Positions 10,845-19,328 of a DNA stretch of 64,000 nucleotides are shown here, piece after piece. The notes beneath the pieces were generated by a model. That model was not told where the DNA came from. It saw nothing but the letters and a program-made list of their open reading frames with translations, and did not search any database. The number at the start of each line of letters is the position of its first letter. The first letter of the stretch is position 1. The translations under genes were made by a program, and so were the position numbers. Origin of the DNA: Streptomyces sp. NBC_01231 (GTDB lineage: Bacteria; Actinomycetota; Actinomycetes; Streptomycetales; Streptomycetaceae); assembly GCA_035999765.1 (NCBI GenBank), contig CP108521.1, forward strand, positions 6,882,001-6,946,000. Reading direction: 5' to 3'.

Positions 10845-11219
10845 TTGGCTGCTGAGCTGCACGTCGCGCTGGTCGCGGCCGACCGAGAGGTCTGGTCCGG
10901 CGAGGCCACCCTGGTCGTCGCGCGCACCACGTCCGGCGACATCGGCGTCATGCCCGGTCACCAGCCGCTGCTCGGTGTGCTGGAGTCGGGCCCGGTGACC
11001 ATCCGTACGAGTGATGGTGGAACGGTCGTCGCCGCTGTGCACGGCGGTTTCGTCTCGTTCGCCGACAACAAGCTGTCGCTGCTGGCCGAGATCGCGGAGC
11101 TGTCCGACGAGATCGACGTCCAGCGCGTGGAGCGTGAGCTGGAGCGCGCGAAGGCGGAGGGGGACGCTTCCGCCGAGCGTCGCGCCGACGTACGCCTGCG
11201 CGCGGCGACAGCACGCTGA
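10845..11219 (+). CDS. atpC: F1Fo ATP synthase subunit epsilon
   Basis: This 124-residue protein is the F1 epsilon subunit, which binds gamma and the c-ring and modulates ATP hydrolysis. The beta-sandwich with the conserved GDIGVMPGHQPLLGVLESG segment is clear, followed by a short two-helix C-terminus rich in Arg/Glu. TTG 10845 is chosen because GAGGAG ends five bases upstream and homology starts with AAELHVALVAADREVW. The frame is open to 10749, but that stretch contains the hairpin. It is the last structural gene of the operon. Confidence 0.95.
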   Translation: MAAELHVALVAADREVWSGEATLVVARTTSGDIGVMPGHQPLLGVLESGPVTIRTSDGGTVVAAVHGGFVSFADNKLSLLAEIAELSDEIDVQRVERELERAKAEGDASAERRADVRLRAATAR

Positions 11220-11245
11220 CCCGCCACGTCACGCGATGACGTCAC

Positions 11246-11311
11246 TCAGCCGCGGCTGGAACCGGAGCGATCCGGTACCAGTCGCGGCTGAGGTGAATGT
11301 GGGTGTTTTTT
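11246..11311 (+). terminator. Terminator of the ATP synthase operon
   Basis: A 21-position stem (11246-11266 with 11271-11291) has only one G-T wobble and one A-A mismatch and is capped by the stable GNRA tetraloop GCGA. Six Ts lie at 11306-11311, 14 bases beyond the stem. This is the strongest intrinsic terminator in the first third of the window. The DUF2550 gene begins 48 bases after the T-run. Confidence 0.85.
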
Positions 11312-11358
11312 CCATTCCGTTACCGAGTAATCCGTAACCGAGGAGACGAGGAGGGTCG

Positions 11359-11811
11359 GTGTCGATGGTCCTCGCTCTGACTGTGTGCGGATTGGTCGTG
11401 GCCCTGGTGGTCATGGGGCTGTTCGTCTTCGGCCTGCGCCGCAGGCTCATCCAGCGTTCCGGCGGCACCTTCGACTGCAGCCTGCGCTGGGACGTGCCGG
11501 AGAAGTCCGACACCAGTGGCAAGGGCTGGAGCTACGGCGTCGCCCGCTACAACGGCGACCGAGTCGAGTGGTACCGCGTCTTCTCCTACGCCTACCGCCC
11601 GCGCCGCGTCCTGGAGCGCGCCGCCATCGAGGTCGCCGGCCGCCGTCTCCCGGAGGGCGAGGAGGAGCTGGCGCTGCTCTCCGACGCCATCATCCTCACC
11701 TGTCTGCACCGGGGCACGCGTCTCGAGCTCGCGATGAGCGAAGACGCGCTGACCGGTTTCCTCGCGTGGCTGGAGGCGGCCCCGCCCGGTCAGCGCGTCA
11801 ACGTCGCCTGA
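11359..11811 (+). CDS. DUF2550 membrane protein
   Basis: This 150-residue protein has one N-terminal hydrophobic helix (about residues 4-25) followed by a basic stop (RRRLIQR), leaving a roughly 120-residue soluble domain. It matches the DUF2550 family, whose members sit just after atpC in many actinobacteria. Its function is unknown. The GTG start is preceded by GAGGAGGG. The operon terminator separates it from atpC, so it may use its own promoter or read-through. It converges on the chitinase gene, with only 15 bp between the stops. Confidence 0.85.
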   Translation: MSMVLALTVCGLVVALVVMGLFVFGLRRRLIQRSGGTFDCSLRWDVPEKSDTSGKGWSYGVARYNGDRVEWYRVFSYAYRPRRVLERAAIEVAGRRLPEGEEELALLSDAIILTCLHRGTRLELAMSEDALTGFLAWLEAAPPGQRVNVA

Positions 11812-11826
11812 CAGCGTCCAACTGTC

Positions 11827-13650
<1,824 letters not shown>

Positions 13651-13707
13651 GCGGCGCCTCCTCGGGGATTGGGGGCGTGGCTGAGCCTTCACGCCCACGG
13701 TGCCGCG

Positions 13708-13749
13708 AGAATAGAAAGGTCTGGACCACGGGTCAATAGGTCTGGACCA
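13708..13749 (-). promoter_or_regulatory. chiC promoter with two 12-bp chitinase direct repeats
   Basis: Read on the minus strand, TGGTCCAGACCT occurs twice (13749-13738 and 13728-13717), exactly 21 bases apart, two helical turns. It is the direct repeat known from Streptomyces chitinase promoters. Between and after the copies lie TTGACC (13736-13731) and TATTCT (13713-13708) separated by 17 bases, a good vegetative-type promoter. The second repeat covers the spacer. ChiR-type and DasR-type control are both plausible. Confidence 0.85.
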
Positions 13750-13766
13750 GTCTTCATGGCGACGAG

Positions 13767-14408
13767 TCAGATTCCCAACTCTTGTGCCAGTACCGCAGCT
13801 TGGACCCGACTGCGCAGCTCCAGCTTCCCCAGGAGGCGGCTGACGTGCGTCTTCACGGTCGCCTCGGCCATCGTGAGACGGGCGGCGATGTCCGCGTTGG
13901 ACAGCCCCTCGCCCAGGCAGGACAGCACCTCGCGTTCGCGACGGGTGAGCCCGTCCAGGACGGCGGGGTCGGCGCCCGGCTGCCGTACGGGCTTCGCCGC
14001 GAACTCGGCGATCAGGCGGCGGGTGACGGCCGGGGCGATCAGGCCCTCCCCGCGGCCCACCGCGCGGACCGCCGCCAGCAGGTCCTTCGCCTCCGTGTTC
14101 TTGAGCAGGAACCCGGCCGCACCGGCGCGCAGCGCACCGAAGACGTACTCGTCGAGGTCGAACGTGGTCAGGACCAGCACATCGGCCAGCTCCTCGGCGA
14201 CGACCTGCCGGGTCGCCGACACCCCGTCCAGACGCGGCATCTGAATATCCATCAGCACCAGATCGGGCCGCAGCTCCCGGGCCAGCGCCACCGCCTGCTC
14301 GCCGTCTCCCGCCTCGCCGACCACCTCGATGTCGGGGGCGCTGCGCAGGATGAGGACGAGTCCGGCGCGCACGGCGGACTGGTCCTCGGCGACGAGGACA
14401 CGGATCAT
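13767..14408 (-). CDS. chiR: Chitinase two-component response regulator, NarL/LuxR type
   Basis: This 213-residue regulator has a receiver domain (about 1-120) with acidic pocket ED (8-9), phospho-acceptor D54 and conserved Thr/Lys (VLTTFD, FLLKN). It is followed by a LuxR-type helix-turn-helix (about 148-205; LTRREREVLSCLGEGLSNADIA). It starts 13 bases after the kinase stop and ends 116 bp before chiC, all on one strand. ChiR/ChiS systems controlling a neighbouring chitinase are known in Streptomyces, so the assignment rests on family plus context. Confidence 0.88.
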   Translation of the reverse strand: MIRVLVAEDQSAVRAGLVLILRSAPDIEVVGEAGDGEQAVALARELRPDLVLMDIQMPRLDGVSATRQVVAEELADVLVLTTFDLDEYVFGALRAGAAGFLLKNTEAKDLLAAVRAVGRGEGLIAPAVTRRLIAEFAAKPVRQPGADPAVLDGLTRREREVLSCLGEGLSNADIAARLTMAEATVKTHVSRLLGKLELRSRVQAAVLAQELGI

Positions 14409-14421
14409 GCGGGTTCACCTT

Positions 14422-15681
14422 TCACGCGGTCTTCGGGGGCTTTCGGGGACGGTTCCACGCGGGGTCCGCGTCCGTGACGGGCAGGGCGACGCGTACGGCC
14501 CAGATCTTGCCGTCCGCCGAGTCCTCCGGACCGGCCTCGAAGGTGCCGTGCAGCAGGGCGGTCCGCTCCCGCATGCCGACGAGTCCCGCGCCCGAGCCGG
14601 GGGCGCTCGGACCGTCCCGGTCACCGTACGGGCTGGTCACCTCGACCGTGAGCGAGCCGTCCGGCTGCTGGGCCACGGTCACCGTGACGCGGCCGGGGCA
14701 GGCGTGCTTGAGGGCGTTGGTGAGGGACTCCTGCACGATGCGGTACGCGGCGAGCTCGACCGGGGCGGGGATCTGGCCGTGCGTGGTGTCGGGGAGGGGG
14801 TCGAGGGTGACGTCGAGGCCGTTGCCGCGGGCGCCGGCGACGAGCGCGGCGAGTCCGTCCAGCGTCGGGGTCGCGGCGGGCTCGCCGTCGCTGTCCGCGT
14901 CGCGCAGGATCCCGATCAGCCGCCGCATCTCGGCGAGGCCCCCGACACTGTTCTCCCGGATGACGGCGAGCGCCTCCCGGGAGGTCTTCGCATCGTCGAT
15001 GGAGAGCGCGGCGGTGGAGTGGATGGCGATCGCGGAGAGGTGGTTGGCGACCATGTCGTGCAACTCCCTGGCCATCCGGGCCCGTTCGGCGACCACCGCC
15101 TGGGTGCGGTCCACCTCGGCGAGCAGGGCCGTCTGCTCGGCACGCAGCCGGGCGGCCTCGGCCGCGTCGCGGTGGTTGCGGACGATCAGCCCGGTGGACG
15201 CGGGCGCGAACGACACGAGGCCGACGGTCACCCCGATCAGCAGCGCCTCGGGCACCCGCCACACCGCGAACGGGACCAACGTCCCGACCACCGCGAGCAG
15301 CCCGGTGATCCGGGGGATGCGGCGGGCCGACGCGGGCGTGCCGTACAGGACGGCCGCGTACATCAGGTCGGTGTACATCAGGATCGTGAACAGGTTCCCC
15401 TGGGTGACGAGGTCCAGGACCACCGCGGCCGTACCGACCAGCAGGGCCGTGCGGGGAGTGGTCCGGCGCAGCACCTCGCAGCCGGCCGTGACGGCGAGCG
15501 GCAGCAGGATCACCCAGCGCCCGCCGAGGAGCACCATCGCATCGTCGGACGGCCGGACGCCCAGGCCGATGCCCCACAGGAGCAGCCCGCCGAGCAGCCC
15601 GGACACCGCGACGTACACGTCGAATCGGGGTGGGCGGGATGGACGGGACGGGCGGGGCGAGTGGGGTCGTCCGGGGGCCAT
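14422..15681 (-). CDS. chiS: Sensor histidine kinase of the chitinase two-component system
   Basis: This 419-residue membrane kinase has a Pro/Arg-rich N-terminus and about five membrane helices (roughly residues 22-165). The HisKA_3 helix carries H208 in MARELHDMVANHLSAIA. The ATPase domain has ESLTNALKHA and GAGLVGMRER. It would phosphorylate the adjacent regulator on sensing chitin-derived or other signals. ATG 15681 is preferred (GGATGGAG upstream); the frame stays open to 15744. It lacks a large extracellular domain, so sensing probably involves the membrane part or a partner protein. Confidence 0.85.
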   Translation of the reverse strand: MAPGRPHSPRPSRPSRPPRFDVYVAVSGLLGGLLLWGIGLGVRPSDDAMVLLGGRWVILLPLAVTAGCEVLRRTTPRTALLVGTAAVVLDLVTQGNLFTILMYTDLMYAAVLYGTPASARRIPRITGLLAVVGTLVPFAVWRVPEALLIGVTVGLVSFAPASTGLIVRNHRDAAEAARLRAEQTALLAEVDRTQAVVAERARMARELHDMVANHLSAIAIHSTAALSIDDAKTSREALAVIRENSVGGLAEMRRLIGILRDADSDGEPAATPTLDGLAALVAGARGNGLDVTLDPLPDTTHGQIPAPVELAAYRIVQESLTNALKHACPGRVTVTVAQQPDGSLTVEVTSPYGDRDGPSAPGSGAGLVGMRERTALLHGTFEAGPEDSADGKIWAVRVALPVTDADPAWNRPRKPPKTA

Positions 15682-15833
15682 GTCTCCATCCAACACGGCC
15701 CGCACGGCGGACGCCTGATCCCCGGGAACGGTCCCGCACTGCATCTTTCGATGTAGCGGAGGTTCGTCACCGGCGACGACGATCCGGGCCGCCCGCGGCG
15801 GGAGCCTGAACAGGAGACCGAGAGGAGCGAACC

Positions 15834-16421
15834 GTGATCGTCGCCCTGATCGTGGCCTGCGAGATCGGCTTCTGGGTGCTGCTGGCCGCCGGTCTGGCCT
15901 TCAGGTACCCGCTGCGGATGCCGCGCACCGGCATGGCGCTGCTGCTGTGCGAGCCCCTGCTGGAGGTCGTGCTGCTGGTCGTCACCGCGGTCGACCTGAA
16001 GAACGGGGCGGACCCGAGCGGGAAGCACGGTCTGGCCGCCCTCTACATCGGCTACACGGTCGGACACGGCCACCGTACGGTGAAGTGGCTCGACGGTCAC
16101 GCCGCCCACCGGCTGGCCGGAGCGCCGAAGCCCGTCGGACCGCCGCGCCACGGGATGGCCCGGGCCCGGCACGAGGGCACGGTGTGGCTGGGCACGCTGA
16201 TCGCCGCCGCCGTCGCGACGGGCCTGCTCCAGATCGCCGTCTGGTACGTCGACGACTCCTCCCGCACCGGCCCCCTGGAGAGCTGGCGCTACACCGCGTG
16301 GCGGGCCGCGGGCATCCACGGCCTGATCGCGCTGACGTACGTGATCTGGCCGAAGAAGGGTCCGGGCGCGCGCGAGGCGGAACACCGAACGACCCTTACG
16401 AAGGAGAGCACACGGCGATGA
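15834..16421 (+). CDS. Conserved four-helix membrane protein of unknown function
   Basis: This 195-residue protein has four hydrophobic helices (about 2-22, 36-54, 120-140 and 157-173) and polar loops with several histidines (KHG, GHGHR, DGHAAHR). GAGGAGCG precedes the GTG. It is divergent from chiS and its stop overlaps the next start as ATGA, so the two small membrane proteins are co-translated. I do not recognise a characterised family. Confidence 0.7.
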   Translation: MIVALIVACEIGFWVLLAAGLAFRYPLRMPRTGMALLLCEPLLEVVLLVVTAVDLKNGADPSGKHGLAALYIGYTVGHGHRTVKWLDGHAAHRLAGAPKPVGPPRHGMARARHEGTVWLGTLIAAAVATGLLQIAVWYVDDSSRTGPLESWRYTAWRAAGIHGLIALTYVIWPKKGPGAREAEHRTTLTKESTRR

Positions 16422-16615
16422 GCAAAGCGACGCGAAACCTGCTGGAAGGCGTCGGCACCCTCGTGGTCGGCCTGGTGCTGTGGCTGTTCACCGGGGATGT
16501 GGAGGTCCCCTTCGTGACCTTGACGAAGGTCGGCGTGGTGATGATGTGCGTCGGGGGCGCACTCGTCCTGACGGGCGGCTACCAGGCGCTGCGCCCGTCG
16601 GCGGGGGACCGCTAG
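16418..16615 (+). CDS. Small two-helix membrane protein (DUF5708-like)
   Basis: This 65-residue protein has two hydrophobic helices (about 8-26 and 35-55) joined by a short acidic loop (TGDVEVP). AAGGAG ends about eight bases before the ATG, and the start overlaps the preceding stop by four bases. It resembles small Streptomyces proteins recalled as DUF5708; the function is unknown. A partner role with the preceding membrane protein is an inference from coupling. Confidence 0.7.
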   Translation: MSKATRNLLEGVGTLVVGLVLWLFTGDVEVPFVTLTKVGVVMMCVGGALVLTGGYQALRPSAGDR

Positions 16616-16617
16616 CG

Positions 16618-16659
16618 TCAGCGCTCCCCGCCGGTCGCCTTGGCTCAGCGCTCCCCGCC
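16618..16659. repeat. 15-bp direct repeat at the 3' end of the adenosyltransferase gene
   Basis: TCAGCGCTCCCCGCC occurs at 16618-16632 and again at 16645-16659. The second copy contains the adenosyltransferase stop codon and last codons on the minus strand; the first lies just beyond it. It looks like a small slippage duplication of the gene end. Confidence 0.6.
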
Positions 16660-17217
16660 AGGGACCCACAGCACGTCCCCGACCTCCTTGTTCGCCGCCC
16701 TCGCCAGGATGAACAGAAGGTCGGACAGCCGATTGAGGTACGTCGCGGTGAGCGGGTTCATCGTCTCGCCGTGGGCCTCCAGCGCGGCCCAGGTGGAGCG
16801 CTCGGCCCGGCGTACGACCGTGCAGGCCTGGTGGAGCAGGGCCGCGCCGGGGGTGCCGCCGGGGAGGATGAAGGAGCGGAGCTTCTCCAGCTGCTCCAGG
16901 AAGCGGTCGCAGTCCGCCTCCAGCTTGTCCACGTAGAACTGCTCGACCCGCAGCGGCGGGAACTCCGGAGCCTCCACGACCGGCGTCGACAGGTCCGCGC
17001 CCACGTCGAACAGGTCGTTCTGGACGCGGGTGAGTACCTTGACGATCTCCTCGTCCAGGTCGCCCAGCGCGATCGCCGTGCCGAGGACCGCGTTCGCCTC
17101 GTTGGCGTCCGCGTATGCGGAGATCCGCAGATCGGTTTTGGCGACCCGGCTCATGTCGCCGAGGGCGGTGCTGCCCTGATCGCCGGTCCTGGTGTAGATG
17201 CGCGTCAGATTGACCAT
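16645..17217 (-). CDS. pduO: Cob(I)yrinic acid a,c-diamide / cob(I)alamin adenosyltransferase (PduO type)
   Basis: This 190-residue, mainly helical enzyme transfers the adenosyl group of ATP to cob(I)alamin, making coenzyme B12. The N-terminal ATP motif YTRTGDQGSTAL, the central RRAERSTWA and the C-terminal YLNRLSDLLFILAR are classic PduO-type signatures. Full length is present. It supplies cofactor for B12-dependent mutases such as isobutyryl-CoA mutase at 45 kb and methylmalonyl-CoA mutase. The neighbouring small membrane gene converges on it. Confidence 0.93.
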   Translation of the reverse strand: MVNLTRIYTRTGDQGSTALGDMSRVAKTDLRISAYADANEANAVLGTAIALGDLDEEIVKVLTRVQNDLFDVGADLSTPVVEAPEFPPLRVEQFYVDKLEADCDRFLEQLEKLRSFILPGGTPGAALLHQACTVVRRAERSTWAALEAHGETMNPLTATYLNRLSDLLFILARAANKEVGDVLWVPGGER

Positions 17218-17652
17218 GGGTTCAGCGTAGTTATGTACCGGACGTCCGGCAGGTCCGTGTGCTCACGGTCACGGACAGCGCGGCGAAGCCGACGGCCACC
17301 GGAACGCCGTACGGCACGGAGCGGACGGCGGAGGCGGCGCCACTTCCCACGCACCCCCCGAAAGGGCTGATCTCCGGTCGGATCGCACCAGTTCACCGAA
17401 CCGCGCGCGTCACCGTCCGGCCATGACACGGCCACCGGGCGCAATCCGGACGAAGGGGTGCGAGTGGCACGCGTACTTCTCGGCGGCATCGAGGAGCTGT
17501 TGGGCCGGAAGGCGCCCAACTACGCCGTCCGTGGCGTCGAATGACCCGTGCCGGTGTGATGTCCGTCAGATGAGACGTGACGCGCATTACTTACCGGTCA
17601 CACCGCCCTTCACGAGCGCTAGGGTCCGCCGGAGAGGCAAACATGAACAGCG
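17218..17652. other. Non-coding stretch between the adenosyltransferase and 3-hydroxybutyryl-CoA dehydrogenase genes
   Basis: No convincing gene is visible in these 435 bases. A very short frame beginning at a GTG near 17458 and ending at a TGA near 17544 (VARVLLGGIEELL...) is preceded by GAAGGGG, but it is under 30 codons and I cannot assign it. Longer frames on either strand are Arg/Pro-rich shadows. Promoters for both flanking genes must lie here. Confidence 0.5.
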
Positions 17653-17696
17653 TGTGAGCGCCCGTGTGCAGTCATGTGAGCGCTCGTGTGCAGCCA
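17653..17696 (+). repeat. 22-bp tandem duplication just upstream of the dehydrogenase gene
   Basis: Two adjacent 22-base units (17653-17674 and 17675-17696) match at 20 positions. Each contains TGTGAGCGC and CGTGTGCAG. They end five bases before the AAGGGGAG ribosome site of the downstream gene. The period is about two helical turns, which would suit paired binding of a regulator. Confidence 0.75.
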
Positions 17697-17715
17697 TTCG
17701 AAGGGGAGTCGCACA

Positions 17716-18564
17716 GTGGCACGGAAGCTTGCCGTCATCGGGGCCGGCCTGATGGGTTCCGGTATCGCCCAGGTCTCCGCGCAGGCGGGCTGGGACGTCG
17801 TACTGCGCGACGTCACCGACGAGGCGCTGAAACGCGGCACCGACGGCATCAAGGCCTCGTACGACAAGTTCGTCGGCAAGGGCAGGCTGGAGGCGCACGA
17901 CGCCGACGCGGCCCTCGCCCGGATCACCGCGACCACCGACCTGGACGCCGTCGCCGACGCGGACATCGTCGTCGAGGCCGTCTTCGAGAAGCTCGAAGTC
18001 AAGCACGAGATCTTCCGCGCGCTCGACAAGATCGTCCGTGCCGACGCGGTCCTCGCCTCCAACACCTCCGCGATCCCGATCACCAAGATCGCGGCCGTGA
18101 CGGAGCACCCGGAGCGCGTCGTCGGCGCGCACTTCTTCTCGCCGGTCCCGATGATGCACCTGTGCGAGCTGGTGCGCGGCTACAAGACGAGCGACGAAAC
18201 CCTCGCCACCACGCGGGAGTTCGCCGAATCCGTCGGCAAGACCTGCATCGTCGTCAACCGGGATGTGGCCGGCTTCGTCACGACCCGTCTCATCTCGGCG
18301 CTCGTCGTCGAGGCGGCCAAGCTCTACGAGTCGGGCGTGGCCACCGCCGAGGACATCGACCTCGCCTGCAAGCTGGGCTTCGGTCACGCGATGGGCCCGC
18401 TGGCCACGGCGGATCTCACCGGCGTCGACATCCTGCTGCACGCCACCAGCAACATCTACACCGAGTCCCAGGACGAGAAGTTCGCCCCGCCGGAGCTGAT
18501 GCGCCGGATGGTGGACGCCGGTGACATCGGACGCAAGAGCGGGCAGGGCTTCTACAAGCACTGA
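17716..18564 (+). CDS. hbd: 3-hydroxybutyryl-CoA dehydrogenase
   Basis: This 282-residue NAD(P)-dependent enzyme interconverts acetoacetyl-CoA and 3-hydroxybutyryl-CoA. The Rossmann motif is GAGLMG (9-14). The catalytic region GAHFFSPVPMMHLCELV and the C-terminal helical domain with GLGFGHAMGPLATADLTG-like sequence fit the family. GTG 17716 has AAGGGGAG seven bases upstream. In Streptomyces this step feeds crotonyl-CoA and the ethylmalonyl-CoA pathway, which links it to the thiolase and mutase genes further along. Confidence 0.93.
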   Translation: MARKLAVIGAGLMGSGIAQVSAQAGWDVVLRDVTDEALKRGTDGIKASYDKFVGKGRLEAHDADAALARITATTDLDAVADADIVVEAVFEKLEVKHEIFRALDKIVRADAVLASNTSAIPITKIAAVTEHPERVVGAHFFSPVPMMHLCELVRGYKTSDETLATTREFAESVGKTCIVVNRDVAGFVTTRLISALVVEAAKLYESGVATAEDIDLACKLGFGHAMGPLATADLTGVDILLHATSNIYTESQDEKFAPPELMRRMVDAGDIGRKSGQGFYKH

Positions 18565-18637
18565 GAGCTCTGAAACCGCACAGGCCCCTGGCGCATCACA
18601 CGCCCGGGTGAATTCGATATCGGTTCGCTTACAGACG

Positions 18638-18672
18638 GCAACCTCTGACGGCTTCCCGGCGTCAGAGGTTGC
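18638..18672 (+). terminator. Stem-loop terminator after the dehydrogenase gene
   Basis: GCAACCTCTGACG (18638-18650) pairs perfectly over 13 bases with 18660-18672, leaving a nine-base loop. It lies 74 bases after the dehydrogenase stop and 66 bases before the STAS gene. There is no T-run, as is common in Streptomyces. Confidence 0.75.
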
Positions 18673-18737
18673 ATCACCTGGCACACGGCAAGGCAACTCA
18701 TTCGCGGAGCACGGCACGCACGCACAGGGGAGCGAGT

Positions 18738-19061
18738 ATGTACATCAGGGGCGACCACGCCGAGCTGGTCGTCGGGGGCCGCCTCGACGTCCGCAGCGCG
18801 GCGGACGCCCGTACGGTCCTGCACTCGGCCGTCGACGACGGAGTCGGCGATCTGGTACTGGACCTGTCCGAGCTGGACTCCTGGGACGCCACCGGCCTCG
18901 GGGTGATCATGGGGGCGCACCGGCGGGCCGGCCGCTGCGGCCGACGGCTGGTCCTGCGCGACGTACCGCCGCAGATGCAGCGCCTGCTCGTCGCCACCAG
19001 GCTGCACCGCATCCTGGCGATCGAGGGCGGCATCGGCGTGGAGTCCCTGCCCCGGGTGTGA
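18738..19061 (+). CDS. STAS-domain protein (anti-sigma factor antagonist family)
   Basis: This 107-residue single STAS domain has the order of SpoIIAA/RsbV proteins: beta strand, LVLDLSELD, helix, RLVLRDVPPQMQRLL. The usual phosphorylation motif D-S-S-G-L-G reads DATGLG (D50-A51-T52-G53), so the canonical phospho-serine is Ala. It may be a constitutively active antagonist, use T52, or do something else. AGGGGAGCG precedes the ATG. No anti-sigma kinase gene lies adjacent; the next gene encodes the large P-loop protein. Confidence 0.85.
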   Translation: MYIRGDHAELVVGGRLDVRSAADARTVLHSAVDDGVGDLVLDLSELDSWDATGLGVIMGAHRRAGRCGRRLVLRDVPPQMQRLLVATRLHRILAIEGGIGVESLPRV

Positions 19062-19328
19062 CCGCCGAAGCGAGTGCGGTCCGGCGGGCGGGGGAAGGCT
19101 GATCGGTGCGTCACGAAACGCACGACCCGCGCAATCCTCATGAGACTGTGACGTCTCGGACGGCGCGGGGCCCCGGTCTGTCGGAGATACTGTGCGAAGG
19201 TTTAGGGTTCGGTCGCCCGCAGCGTGACAACCCTCGAGCGGGCCCGGACCAGAAGCGACAGCGCGGTGTGCAACAGGCCGGGAGGGGCCGGAGCTGGGCA
19301 CACGACGCTTTTGGGGGGCTTGGACCTG

